The position numbers and the translations under genes are program-made. Below are positions 32,805 to 41,668 of a stretch of DNA of 64,000 nt, in pieces. Below the pieces are notes generated by a model. It saw only the letters and a program-made list of their open reading frames with translations, was not told where the DNA came from and made no database searches. This DNA is from Pseudonocardiaceae bacterium YIM PH 21723 (GTDB lineage Bacteria; Actinomycetota; Actinomycetes; Mycobacteriales; Pseudonocardiaceae), in assembly GCA_003600225.1 (NCBI GenBank), contig QZFT01000033.1, positions 31,081-95,080 of the forward strand, written 5' to 3'. Position 1 is the first letter of the stretch; every line of letters begins with the position of its first letter.

Positions 32805-34379
32805 ATGATCTTCCGCAGCCCATTTCCGGATGTAACCGTCCCCGACGTGTCGGTGCCGGAGTACCTGTTCGGCGACCTGGGTGATCGAGCGGAGCGACCT
32901 GCGCTGATCGACGGCTTGAACGGCTTCACCCTGACCTACGCCGAGCTGGCGGGCCAGGCCAACCGGTTGGCCGCGGCGCTGGCCGAGCGGGGAATCGGCA
33001 AGGGCGATGTCATCGCCATGCTGTGTCCGAACACGCCGCACTACGCCGTCGTCTTCCACGGCATCCTGCGAGCCGGCGCGGTGGCGACCACGATCAACTC
33101 GCTCTACACCCCGGAGGAGATCGCGTTCCAGCTCCGTGACTCCGGGGCGAAGATGCTCTTCACCGTGTCGGTGCTGGCCGCCAACGCGCGCCAGGGACTG
33201 GAGCTCGCCGGCATTGGGGCCGACCAGCTAGTCGTGCTCGATGGCGTCGTCGGGCAGACGACGCTCGCCGAGCTTCTCAGCATCGCCGCCGCTCCGCCGA
33301 AGATCGATTTCGACTCGGCGAACGACCTGGCCGTGCTGCCGTACTCCTCCGGCACCACCGGACGCGCCAAGGGCGTCGAGCTGACGCATCGCAACCTGGT
33401 CGCCAACATCGCGCAGTTCCTGGCCGTCTCGCCGACCGGCTCCAGCGATCGCATCCTGGCGGTGCTGCCGTTCTTCCACATCTACGGCATGCAGGTGATC
33501 ATGAACGCGCCGCTGCGGGTGGGCGGCACCGTGGTCACCATGCCGAAATTCGACTTCGCCCACTTCCTCCAGGTGATCTCCCAGCACCGGACGAACCGGG
33601 TGTACATCGCGCCGCCGGTGGCCGTGGCCCTGGCCAAGCACCCGGCGGTCGAGGCCCACGACCTCTCCTGCATCGACGTGGTCTTCTCCGGCGCCGCCCC
33701 GCTGGACGAGGAACTGGCCTCGCTGGTATCCAAGCGACTCAACTGCGCCGTGCGCCAGGGCTACGGCATGACCGAGATGAGCCCGGTCAGCCACGCCATC
33801 CCGCTCGACCGGGACGACATCTCGGTCGGCTCCATCGGCCTCACCTTGCCGAACATGGAGTGCAAGATCGTCGACTCAGAGACCGGCGCCGAAGTCGGGG
33901 TCGGTGAGCGCGGTGAACTGTGGTGCAAGGGCCCGAACGTGATGCGCGGGTACCTGAACAACGCCGAGGCCACCGCGAACACCCTGGACGCCGACGGCTT
34001 CCTGCACACCGGTGACGTGGCCGTCGTCGACGACAACGGTGTCTTCACCATCGTCGACCGGGTCAAGGAACTGATCAAGTACAAGGGCTACCAGGTGCCG
34101 CCCGCGGAACTGGAGGCCATCCTGCTCACCCACCCGGGCATCGCCGACGCGGCGGTGATCGGGGTGAAGGACGCCGAGGGTGAAGAGGTACCCAAGGCGT
34201 TCGTGGTGCGTCAGCCGAGCGCCGCGGAGCTCAGTGAGGCCGACGTCATGACCTTCGTCGCCGAGCACGTGGCGCCGCACAAGAAGGTCCGCGCGGTGGA
34301 GTTCATCGAGGTGGTGCCGAAGTCCGCCTCGGGCAAGATCCTGCGCAAGGACCTGCGGGCCCGCGAGACCCAGCACTGA
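32805..34379 (+). CDS. AMP-binding acyl-CoA/4-coumarate-CoA ligase family protein
   Basis: A 524-residue ANL superfamily enzyme. AMP-binding P-loop YSSGTTGRAKGVELTH near residue 180, GYGMTEMSP near residue 318, and the C-terminal EVVPKSASGKILRKDLR with the catalytic Lys. It activates a carboxylate with ATP to acyl-AMP and then to acyl-CoA. The 4CL-like architecture (aromatic or fatty acid) does not reveal the substrate. It is monocistronic, between hairpins. Confidence 0.88.
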   Translation: MIFRSPFPDVTVPDVSVPEYLFGDLGDRAERPALIDGLNGFTLTYAELAGQANRLAAALAERGIGKGDVIAMLCPNTPHYAVVFHGILRAGAVATTINSLYTPEEIAFQLRDSGAKMLFTVSVLAANARQGLELAGIGADQLVVLDGVVGQTTLAELLSIAAAPPKIDFDSANDLAVLPYSSGTTGRAKGVELTHRNLVANIAQFLAVSPTGSSDRILAVLPFFHIYGMQVIMNAPLRVGGTVVTMPKFDFAHFLQVISQHRTNRVYIAPPVAVALAKHPAVEAHDLSCIDVVFSGAAPLDEELASLVSKRLNCAVRQGYGMTEMSPVSHAIPLDRDDISVGSIGLTLPNMECKIVDSETGAEVGVGERGELWCKGPNVMRGYLNNAEATANTLDADGFLHTGDVAVVDDNGVFTIVDRVKELIKYKGYQVPPAELEAILLTHPGIADAAVIGVKDAEGEEVPKAFVVRQPSAAELSEADVMTFVAEHVAPHKKVRAVEFIEVVPKSASGKILRKDLRARETQH

Positions 34380-34459
34380 CACCGCGGTGGGGACGGTGGC
34401 CGAAGCCGCCGCCCCCACCGCCGTTCAGCCGGTCAGGATCACGCCGGAATGCCGTTGTG

Positions 34460-34596
34460 CTATGCCGGTCCCCAGGGTGAGTCGGTCGCGACTTCGTTGA
34501 CCCACCGTGCCGCTTCCTTGGTGTATACGTGCCGTCGTCCCGCAGGTCCACGATGCGTTTGTCGGTCACTGTGATCTGTCCGATAAAGACAGGCAT
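34460..34596 (-). pseudogene. Small gene broken by a single-base frameshift
   Basis: Reading from ATG 34596, the frame gives MPVFIGQITVTDKRIVDLRD and continues DGT, then derails into a Arg/Pro-rich shadow sequence. A one-base shift at the GTATAC site (about 34525) restores VYTKEAARWVNEVATDSPWG and a stop at 34460-34462. The segment is 137 bases, one short of 46 codons, so a single G lost from a GG pair would explain it. The restored 45-residue protein looks like a genuine small actinobacterial protein. Family not recognised. Could also be an assembly error. Confidence 0.5.
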
Positions 34597-34686
34597 TATG
34601 ATGCAGGGAAATGGCGATGCGCCCCGGGTTCCACAACAATCCGGGGCGCATCGCTTCTTACCTTCTTACCTCATTTGCGGGTAAGT

Positions 34687-34881
34687 CTAATCGACGTCAA
34701 CAACGCCGTCGTGGTGGAAATCGTGGTGCCACCAGTGGTAATAGTGGTCGTAACACGGCCCGATGAGACACAAATCCGTTGGGGTGGAAATTGTCGGCGT
34801 GGCAGATGCCGCTCCGGAAACCCCCAGGGTCAGCCCCATGATGATGGCTCCGGTCGCCAGAATTGCAGCTACCTTGCGCAT
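34687..34881 (-). CDS. Small secreted His/Asp-rich peptide
   Basis: A 64-residue protein. Residues 1-27 form a classical signal peptide (MRKVAAILATGAIIMG... ending ASA), leaving a mature piece of about 37 residues with CLIGPC and a Trp/His/Asp cluster (YYHWWHHDFHHD), suggesting metal binding or a disulfide-closed peptide. AAGGAG lies ten bases before ATG 34881. The region has low G+C for this genome (about 34.6-35.1 kb), hinting at separate origin. Confidence 0.55.
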   Translation of the reverse strand: MRKVAAILATGAIIMGLTLGVSGAASATPTISTPTDLCLIGPCYDHYYHWWHHDFHHDGVVDVD

Positions 34882-35138
34882 TGTATTGGTACTCCTTATT
34901 GCTGGCCGTTCTCGTTCGGGCTCGCTGGAAATGAAGTTACCGAGTCGTGATAGGGAAAAGCCAGACCTCGTGGACGGTTGGCCGCGTGTGGGTACCGGAT
35001 TCATTTTTTGATCTAGGAATCGATCGACGGATGGTTATCTCGATCTCCTGGCCGCGTCACCCACACCTCGCGGGAAGATCTGCCGGTGACACAGAGTGTT
35101 CATCTGGTCACCGCAGAGTCGCGTGGCAGGCTGTGCGC
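34882..35138. other. Intergenic region between divergent His-rich peptide and gpmA
   Basis: Moderately A+T-rich, contains the promoter and ribosome site of the leftward peptide gene. No further reading frame supported. Confidence 0.4.
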
Positions 35139-35885
35139 ATGACTGCGATGACCCTGGTCCTGCTCCGCCACGGCGAGAGCGTGTGGAATGCGGAGAACCT
35201 CTTCACCGGCTGGGTGGACGTGGACCTGTCCGACAAGGGACGGGCCGAGGCCGCACGTGGTGGAACCCTGCTGCGCGAGTCCGGGGTGCTGCCGGACGTG
35301 CTGCACACCTCGCTGATGCGCCGGGCCATCTCCACCGCGAACCTGGCCCTGGACGCCGCCGACCGGCACTGGATCCCGGTTCGCCGCGACTGGAGGCTCA
35401 ACGAGCGTCACTACGGCGCACTGCAGGGCAAGAACAAGAAGGAGACCTTGGCCGCGTACGGCGAGGAGCAGTTCCAGCTTTGGCGCCGCTCCTACGACAC
35501 GCCGCCGCCCGCGATCGAGCCGGGCAGCGAGTTCAGCCAGGACGCCGATCCCCGGTACGCGGGCCTGGGCAGCGACCTGCCGCTGACCGAGTGCCTCAAG
35601 GACGTGGTCGCCCGGCTGCTGCCCTACTGGGACGAGGCCATCGTGCCCGACCTGCGTGCGGGGAAGACCGTGCTGGTGACCGCGCACGGCAACTCGCTGC
35701 GTGCCCTGGTGAAGCACCTGGACGACATCAGCGACGAGGCGATCGCCGGTCTGAACATCCCCACCGGCATCCCGCTGCGCTACGACCTGGACGAGAACCT
35801 CCGCCCGATCACCCCGGGTGGCACCTACCTCGACCCGGAGGCGGCCGCGGCGGCTGCGGCCGCGGTGGCGAACCAGGGGCGCTGA
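35139..35885 (+). CDS. gpmA: 2,3-bisphosphoglycerate-dependent phosphoglycerate mutase
   Basis: A 248-residue d[30 protein letters not shown] contains the catalytic RHG motif; [12 protein letters not shown] and [14 protein letters not shown] (second catalytic His) complete the site. It interconverts 3- and 2-phosphoglycerate. A poly-Ala tail follows the core. In mycobacteria (Rv0489) it also precedes senX3. ATG 35139 gives the family start; the upstream in-frame region is not conserved. Confidence 0.94.
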   Translation: MTAMTLVLLRHGESVWNAENLFTGWVDVDLSDKGRAEAARGGTLLRESGVLPDVLHTSLMRRAISTANLALDAADRHWIPVRRDWRLNERHYGALQGKNKKETLAAYGEEQFQLWRRSYDTPPPAIEPGSEFSQDADPRYAGLGSDLPLTECLKDVVARLLPYWDEAIVPDLRAGKTVLVTAHGNSLRALVKHLDDISDEAIAGLNIPTGIPLRYDLDENLRPITPGGTYLDPEAAAAAAAAVANQGR

Positions 35886-35893
35886 CCCTCGCC

Positions 35894-35928
35894 GAACCGG
35901 AGGAGGCCCGTCCGGCTTCCTCCGGTTC
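35894..35928. terminator. 11-bp hairpin after gpmA
   Basis: Arms GAACCGGAGGA (35894-35904) and complement (35918-35928) with a 13-nt loop, nine bases past the stop codon. Confidence 0.65.
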
Positions 35929-36162
35929 ACCTGCCGGTCCGGCCGGGCAACGGTCCGTGCGTATGCCGGTCGGCGACGGTTCAACTGGGTGAGTGCCCGG
36001 TGTCGGATGGCGGAAGCCATCGGGCCAAGGTAAAGATCAACAGTCCTGGCTCACCACACCAAGGTGAACGGTGCCTGACGTGCGGTGGAACATTCCACGG
36101 AGAAATGTCGTTGCCGTCACGAAGCGCCGTTCTGGGCTAGGAACTCGGGTGGGGTACCTGCT

Positions 36163-36168
36163 TACGAT
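36163..36168 (+). promoter_or_regulatory. -10 element TACGAT for a leaderless senX3 transcript
   Basis: TACGAT ends six bases before the GTG at 36175; no Shine-Dalgarno between. Supports choosing GTG 36175 rather than the ATG at 36085. Confidence 0.45.
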
Positions 36169-36174
36169 GCCACT

Positions 36175-37395
36175 GTGAACGGATTGGGCAGTTTCGCCCT
36201 GATCATCGGCGTCGCCGTCGTCGCAGCCATCGCCGGCTTCGTGGGCGGCCAGTTCGTTGTTCGCTACGGCCAGCGCAGGCCCACCGGCCTGACGGTCGCG
36301 GACCTCGTCCAGCGCGTCGTGCACTCCTCGCACAGCGGAGTGACCGTGCTGAACAAGTTCGGCGACGTGGTGCTGCACAACCCGAAGGCGGCCGACCTCG
36401 GTGTGGTGCGCGGCAACGTGGCAGATGACCGGGCGCGCAAGGCGGCGGAACAGGCGATCGACCAGAACTGTGTCGTGCATGTCGATCTCTCACCTTTAGA
36501 ACACCGCGGCAGGCAGCCCGAGGCCGTACTGGCCGAGGTGCGCAGCCTCGGTGACGGGTTCACCGTCGTCGACGCCTCGGACCAGTCGGACACCGTGCGC
36601 CTGGAAGCGACCCGCCGGGACTTCGTGGCGAACGTCAGCCACGAGCTGAAGACCCCGGTCGGCGCGCTCGCGCTGCTGGCCGAGGCCGTGCTGGACGCGG
36701 TCGACGACCCCGAAGAGGTCAAGCGGTTCAGCACCAAGATCCTCCGCGAGGCGACCCGCCTCGGCCATCTGGTCACCGAGCTGATCGCGCTGTCCCGGCT
36801 GCAGGGCGCCGAGCGGTTGCCCGAACTCGCCTCCGTCCAGGTGGACGACCTGGTCGATGAAGCTCTCGGTCGCTGCCGGCTCGCCGCCGAGAGCGCGGGC
36901 ATCGAGATCACGGTGGACGACCCGTCCGGGATGGTCATGCACGGCGACCGGACGTTGCTGGTCACCGCCCTGTCGAACCTGGTGGACAACGCCATCTCCT
37001 ACTCGCCGGTGGACAGCCCCGTCTCGGTGAGCCGCAGGCAGAACGGCGAGTTCGTGGAGATCGCCGTCACCGACCGCGGCATCGGCATCGCGGTGGACCA
37101 CCAGCAGCGAGTCTTCGAACGCTTCTTCCGGGTGGATCCGGCCCGATCCCGGGCCACCGGCGGAACCGGACTTGGTCTGGCGATCGTCAAACACGTCGCC
37201 GCCAACCATGGTGGTGAGGTGAAGCTCTGGAGCCGTCCGGGCACCGGATCGACCTTCACCATGAGGATCCCGTGTGAACCCGGCACGGAGTCCGACCGGG
37301 AAACAAGTCTCGTCCCGTCCCACCTGGACGGGCGTGACCGCGACACCGACAGCGCGCCGACACCGGCCGCGATCGACCATGGAGGAGTGCTGTGA
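36175..37395 (+). CDS. senX3: Phosphate-responsive sensor histidine kinase
   Basis: A 406-residue membrane kinase. One strong membrane segment at residues 5-27, a PAS-like segment, then HisKA with His156 in NVSHELKTPVGAL and the HATPase_c N, G1 and G2 boxes (LVDNAISYSP, DRGIGIA, GGTGLGLAIVKHVA). It phosphorylates RegX3 encoded immediately downstream (GTGA overlap at 37392). The pair senses phosphate limitation in actinobacteria (PhoR/SenX3). A 45-residue acidic tail follows the kinase core. Confidence 0.92.
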   Translation: MNGLGSFALIIGVAVVAAIAGFVGGQFVVRYGQRRPTGLTVADLVQRVVHSSHSGVTVLNKFGDVVLHNPKAADLGVVRGNVADDRARKAAEQAIDQNCVVHVDLSPLEHRGRQPEAVLAEVRSLGDGFTVVDASDQSDTVRLEATRRDFVANVSHELKTPVGALALLAEAVLDAVDDPEEVKRFSTKILREATRLGHLVTELIALSRLQGAERLPELASVQVDDLVDEALGRCRLAAESAGIEITVDDPSGMVMHGDRTLLVTALSNLVDNAISYSPVDSPVSVSRRQNGEFVEIAVTDRGIGIAVDHQQRVFERFFRVDPARSRATGGTGLGLAIVKHVAANHGGEVKLWSRPGTGSTFTMRIPCEPGTESDRETSLVPSHLDGRDRDTDSAPTPAAIDHGGVL

Positions 37396-38072
37396 CCAGG
37401 GTGCTCATCGTCGAGGACGAAGAGTCTTTCGCCGATCCGCTCGCCTTCCTGCTTCGCAAGGAGGGCTTCACCGCCGCTGTTGCGGCCAACGGCCAGGACG
37501 CACTCGACGAGTTCGACCGCAACGGCGCCGACATCGTGCTGCTCGACCTCATGCTCCCGGGCATGAGCGGCACCGATGTGTGCAAGGCGCTGCGTGGCCG
37601 TTCCACCGTTCCGGTGATCATGGTGACGGCTCGGGACAGCGAGATCGACAAGGTCGTCGGCCTGGAACTGGGCGCCGACGACTACGTCACGAAGCCCTAC
37701 TCGGCTCGCGAGCTCATCGCCCGCATCCGCGCCGTGCTGCGGCGCGGTGGCGAGGCGGAGGAGCTGCTGCCGCAGGTGCTGGAGGCCGGTCCGGTCCGGA
37801 TGGACGTCGAGCGGCACGTGGTCACCGTCGCCGGTGAGGAGATCAGCCTCCCGCTGAAGGAGTTCGACCTGCTCGAATACCTGCTGCGCAACGTCGGCCG
37901 GGTGCTGACCCGCGGTCAGCTCATCGACCGGGTCTGGGGCGCCGACTACGTCGGTGACACCAAGACGCTGGACGTCCACGTCAAGCGGTTGCGTTCCAAG
38001 ATCGAGCCGGATCCCTCGGTGCCCCGGTACCTGGTGACGGTGCGTGGTCTGGGTTACAAGTTCGAGACGTGA
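37392..38072 (+). CDS. regX3: OmpR/PhoB family response regulator
   Basis: A 226-residue regulator. Receiver domain with VEDEES, phosphoacceptor Asp52 in IVLLDLMLPGM and Lys in TKPYSA; winged helix with PLKEFDLLEYLLRN and VWGADYVGDTKTLDVHVKRLRSKIE. Partner of SenX3, with overlapping start and stop. It would activate phosphate-uptake genes under phosphate limitation. Confidence 0.94.
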   Translation: MTRVLIVEDEESFADPLAFLLRKEGFTAAVAANGQDALDEFDRNGADIVLLDLMLPGMSGTDVCKALRGRSTVPVIMVTARDSEIDKVVGLELGADDYVTKPYSARELIARIRAVLRRGGEAEELLPQVLEAGPVRMDVERHVVTVAGEEISLPLKEFDLLEYLLRNVGRVLTRGQLIDRVWGADYVGDTKTLDVHVKRLRSKIEPDPSVPRYLVTVRGLGYKFET

Positions 38073-38140
38073 GCCATCCCGTTCGCCGTGTTACCGGGCA
38101 GTGAACATCACGACTTGCAGCGTTATTTCCGCTGGCCCGG

Positions 38141-38146
38141 TACCGT
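38141..38146 (+). promoter_or_regulatory. -10 element TACCGT upstream of the ppx/gppA gene
   Basis: TACCGT ends seven bases before GTG 38154, consistent with leaderless initiation. Confidence 0.4.
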
Positions 38147-38153
38147 CGTCTGA

Positions 38154-39239
38154 GTGCGACTAGGCGTGCTAGACGTTGGCTCCAACACCGTTCATCTACT
38201 CGTGGTGGACGCATACCGTGGCGGTCACCCGACGCCGGCCAGTTCGGAGAAGTCCGTGCTGCGGCTCGCCGAGCAGATCAACGGCGACGGGGAGCTGTCC
38301 AAAGCGGGCGCGAACGTCCTGGTGCGCACCGTGGCGGACGCGGCCGTCTCGGCGCGTCGCCTCGGGTGCGACGAACTGATGGCCTTCGCCACCTCCGCGG
38401 TGCGTGAAGCCACGAATGTCTCCGATGTGCTGCACCGGGTACGCAGTGAGACCGGGGTGGACCTGCAGGTCCTCACCGGTGAGCAGGAGGCTCAGCTGAC
38501 CTTCCTCGCCGCCCGGCGGTGGTACGGCTGGTCGGCCGGGCGGCTGCTGATGCTGGACATCGGTGGCGGGTCGCTGGAACTGGCCACCGGCATGGACGAG
38601 CACCCGGACCTCGCCTTCTCGCTTCCGCTGGGCGCGGGCCGGCTGACCAGGACGAGGTTCGACGAGGATCCGCCCAGCAGGCGGCAGGTTCGTGCGCTGC
38701 GGGAATGGCTGGATGACGAGCTGGCGGACGCGGCGCGGAAGCTTCGGAAGAGCGGTAAACCCGATCGGGTGGTGGCGACTTCCAAGACCTTCCGTACGCT
38801 AGCCCGGCTCACTGGTGCGGCCCCCTCGTCGGCCGGGCCACGGGCGCTGCGGGTGCTCACCGATGCCGGACTGCGTCAGTTGATCTCTTTCGTGTCCCGG
38901 ATGTCGGCGGCTGACCTGGCCGAACTGGAGGGGGTCAGCGCAGGGCGTTCGCATCAATTGGTCGCCGGTGCACTCGTAGCCGAAGCGACCATGCGAGCGT
39001 TGTCCATAGGGCAGATGGAGATCTGTCCGTGGGCACTTCGCGAGGGTGTGATCTTGCGCCGTTTGGACCAGACGGACGGTGAGGTCCACACTTCGGACAT
39101 GAACGCGTCAGCGGCAGTGGCAGAAAGCCCTGCCAAAGCCGCAGAATTATCGGATCGGTCAGGCAAAGGATCTCTGCGCAAGTCACAGCGCGCCAGAAGT
39201 ACTGGACGGATGGACAAGCACAGGGCACGGTGGAGTTAA
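38154..39239 (+). CDS. Ppx/GppA exopolyphosphatase family protein (Rv0496-like)
   Basis: A 361-residue ASKHA-fold protein. VLDVGSNTVHLLVVDA (phosphate 1), ATSAVREATN, LDIGGGSLELATG (phosphate 2) and LPLGAGRLT are the ExoPPase signatures. Its single-domain length of about 310 residues matches the actinobacterial Ppx1/2 type that cleaves polyphosphate or pppGpp. A 45-residue Lys/Ser/Ala-rich tail extends beyond the usual end. Position after regX3 fits a phosphate-stress role. Confidence 0.88.
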   Translation: MRLGVLDVGSNTVHLLVVDAYRGGHPTPASSEKSVLRLAEQINGDGELSKAGANVLVRTVADAAVSARRLGCDELMAFATSAVREATNVSDVLHRVRSETGVDLQVLTGEQEAQLTFLAARRWYGWSAGRLLMLDIGGGSLELATGMDEHPDLAFSLPLGAGRLTRTRFDEDPPSRRQVRALREWLDDELADAARKLRKSGKPDRVVATSKTFRTLARLTGAAPSSAGPRALRVLTDAGLRQLISFVSRMSAADLAELEGVSAGRSHQLVAGALVAEATMRALSIGQMEICPWALREGVILRRLDQTDGEVHTSDMNASAAVAESPAKAAELSDRSGKGSLRKSQRARSTGRMDKHRARWS

Positions 39240-40681
39240 TGACTCGCAGCAACAGTGGGGCAGAGGGTAATAAACCTCAACGCACCGTGGCAGAGCTGCT
39301 CGCCCAATACGGCGAGGACGCTGCCCCGGCCGCTGGTCGCCGCCGTCGTCGTCGCGCCGAGGACGATCCCGAGGCTTCAGCCGACACGATCATCGAGCGC
39401 ATCCGCCGGGGTGACACCGGCGAGTATCCGGTCGTCTCCCCGACCGGCGGCTACCCGGTGGTCGCTCCGCCGGTGCCCCCCGCTGAAGCGCCGATGCGTG
39501 GTCCGGACACCTCCCGGTCCTCGATGTCCCCGGTCGGTTCGAGCGCGCGGATTCCCCGGACCGAGCGTCCGGCGCCGCCCGCGGCGCCCCCGTCCATCTC
39601 GAATCTCGCGAAGCTTCCGCCGCTTCCCGGCGCGGCCGCCGCCGCGGGTGCGACCGCGGCCTCGGCTCCCGTGCAGCAGGCACCGGTGCAGCCGTCCGCG
39701 CCGCCCAAGCCCGCCCAGAGTTCCAGCCGGATCGTGCCGCGCCGCGGTCCCGAGCCGACCACGCAGCAGATGCCCAAGGTCGAGTCGGGTCCGCGCAACG
39801 CGCAGAGCCAGCAGATGCAGCAGCAGCAGCCCACCGGACCGCCGTCGCTGGGCGGTCCCGGTCAGCGGGTGGCGAAGCCCAAGCCGCCTCTCCGCGGTGG
39901 GGAGCCGCCGGCCGGACTCAGCGGGTTCCGTCCGGTCGCGCATCCGGACGCCGACACCTGGTTCGACGAGGACGGTCCGCCACAGCAGTTCGGCGACGCC
40001 CCGTCCGGGTTCCGGCCGAAGCCGACGATGCCTCCGGAGGAGCAGGCCACCGCGGTGCAGGGCTTCAGCGCGCTGGAGCGCACCGAGGTCTCCGGCCCGC
40101 CGCCCGCCGCGCTCGTCGGTCCGCCGCCGCCGAAGCCCGCGAACGCTCAGGGGCTGTACTCCAAGCTGAAGCCGCAGGAGCCGCCGAAGGCGCTGCCGCC
40201 GAAACCGGTGCCGCCCGCGCTCGCCACGCCCCCTGCCCCGGTCGAGCCGGCGGATGCCGATCTCGACGAAGATCCGCGGCCGAAGACGAAGTTCGCCCAG
40301 GTCCCCGCCGGGCTGTCCAGCGCGCGCGACCTGAAGCCGGTCAAGGATCTCGACGATCTGGACGAGGACGAGCTCGACGACGAGCTGGACGACCTGGACG
40401 AGGACTTCGAGGAGCGCACGCCCGGCCAGCAGTGGCTGGCGATGGTCTACCAGCTCGGCGCGGGCGTCATCGGTGGTGCCGCGTTGTGGCTGGGCTTCCA
40501 GTGGCTGTGGGCGTTCAACGCGGCGGTGGCACTCGTACTGGCCCTGGCGGTGACGATCGGTTTGGTGCTGGTCGTACGCTTGATCCGCAAGGCGGAGGAC
40601 CTGCAGACCATGGTGCTCGCCGTGGTGGTCGGCCTGCTCGTGACCGTTTCTCCCGCGGCGCTGCGCCTGCTCGCCCTCTAG
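39239..40681 (+). CDS. Pro-rich membrane protein (Rv0497-like)
   Basis: A 480-residue protein. The N-terminal 370 residues are low complexity: RRRRR patch, ADTIIERIRRGDTGEYPVV, long Pro/Ala/Gln-rich stretches and a strongly acidic DLDDLDEDELDDELDDLDE section. The C-terminal 90 residues hold three membrane helices (GAGVIGGAALWLGF, AALVLALAVTIGLVLVV, VVGLLVTVSPAALRLL). It resembles the Rv0497 membrane protein next to Rv0496. Cytoplasmic tail, unknown function. ATG overlaps the previous stop (TAATG). Confidence 0.72.
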   Translation: MTRSNSGAEGNKPQRTVAELLAQYGEDAAPAAGRRRRRRAEDDPEASADTIIERIRRGDTGEYPVVSPTGGYPVVAPPVPPAEAPMRGPDTSRSSMSPVGSSARIPRTERPAPPAAPPSISNLAKLPPLPGAAAAAGATAASAPVQQAPVQPSAPPKPAQSSSRIVPRRGPEPTTQQMPKVESGPRNAQSQQMQQQQPTGPPSLGGPGQRVAKPKPPLRGGEPPAGLSGFRPVAHPDADTWFDEDGPPQQFGDAPSGFRPKPTMPPEEQATAVQGFSALERTEVSGPPPAALVGPPPPKPANAQGLYSKLKPQEPPKALPPKPVPPALATPPAPVEPADADLDEDPRPKTKFAQVPAGLSSARDLKPVKDLDDLDEDELDDELDDLDEDFEERTPGQQWLAMVYQLGAGVIGGAALWLGFQWLWAFNAAVALVLALAVTIGLVLVVRLIRKAEDLQTMVLAVVVGLLVTVSPAALRLLAL

Positions 40682-40727
40682 CCCCACGCCCACGAGCTGT
40701 AACTCTGCGCCGACCCTAGGACCGTAT

Positions 40728-41531
40728 GTGACCGCCCCGGCTATCCCTGTTGGACTGTCCACCGCCTCCGTCTGGCCGCAGAAGGCCCGAGCCGCGTTCG
40801 AGTACGCCGCCGAGCTCGGGTATGACGGGGTCGAGGTCATGGTCTGGGGCGACAAGATCAGTCAGGACCCGGATCAGCTGCTGAAGCTTTCCGAGCAACA
40901 CGGTGTGCCGATCCTCGCCGTGCACGCGCCGTGTCTGCTGATCACCCAGCGGGTGTGGTCACCGGATCCGATCATCCGGCTGCGCCGGGCCGTGGAACAC
41001 GCCCAGGTGCTCGGCGCCAAGACCGTGGTGGTGCACCCGCCGTTCCGCTGGCAGCGCAGCTATGTGGAGGCGTTCAGCGAGCTGGTCGCCGAGCTGGAGC
41101 AGACCAGCGGCATCGTGGTCGCGGTGGAGAACATGTTCTCCGTGCACCCGGCGGGCCGGAAGGGCAAGGTCACCGTCACCGCGTTCAAGCCCTCCTGGGA
41201 CCCGACCGACGTCGGCTACCCGCACTACACCCTCGACCTGTCGCACACGGCCGCCGCCGGGGTGGATGCCCTCGAACTGGCCAAGCGGATGGGTGACGGC
41301 CTGGCGCACGTGCACCTGGCCGACGGCAGCGGCGCGGCGAAGGACGAGCACCTGGTTCCCGGCCGCGGCACCCAGCCGTGCGCACAGATCTGTGAGGAAC
41401 TGGCGGCCGGCGGCTTCAGTGGGGCGGTCGTGCTGGAGGTCAGCACGCGCAAGGCCGCGAACCGGGAGCAGCGCGCCGAACTGCTGCGGGCCTCGCTGAC
41501 TTTCGCGAAGCTTCACCTGGACACGGCCTGA
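40728..41531 (+). CDS. Sugar phosphate isomerase/epimerase family TIM-barrel protein (Rv0498-like)
   Basis: A 267-residue AP-endonuclease-2 fold protein. TIM-barrel strands with the metal-ligand residues in HAPCLL, VVVHPPF, VENMFS, DLSHTA, HVHLADG and VLEVST. Substrate unknown. GTG start with TAGGAC five bases upstream. Follows the Rv0497-like gene as in mycobacteria. Confidence 0.85.
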   Translation: MTAPAIPVGLSTASVWPQKARAAFEYAAELGYDGVEVMVWGDKISQDPDQLLKLSEQHGVPILAVHAPCLLITQRVWSPDPIIRLRRAVEHAQVLGAKTVVVHPPFRWQRSYVEAFSELVAELEQTSGIVVAVENMFSVHPAGRKGKVTVTAFKPSWDPTDVGYPHYTLDLSHTAAAGVDALELAKRMGDGLAHVHLADGSGAAKDEHLVPGRGTQPCAQICEELAAGGFSGAVVLEVSTRKAANREQRAELLRASLTFAKLHLDTA

Positions 41532-41656
41532 GCGATCGGTGACCGTCTGAACACCGAAAGTAGTGGTAGAGCGGTTTCCGTCCGGCGGATGTGATTCCGC
41601 GCATGAACCCCCGGTCAGAGCCCTTCTTTGGTTAGGGCGATGAACAGCTCGCGACG

Positions 41657-41662
41657 TACAGT
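41657..41662 (+). promoter_or_regulatory. -10 element TACAGT for leaderless proline dehydrogenase
   Basis: TACAGT ends six bases before GTG 41669; no Shine-Dalgarno is present. Confidence 0.45.
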
Positions 41663-41668
41663 GCGCTC

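Noticed and set aside
36059..36069. GGTGAAC (reverse of GTTCACC) upstream of senX3 as a PHO-box/RegX3 site
   Set aside because: Only one heptamer is present; the required second GTTCACC unit at 11-base spacing is not there.
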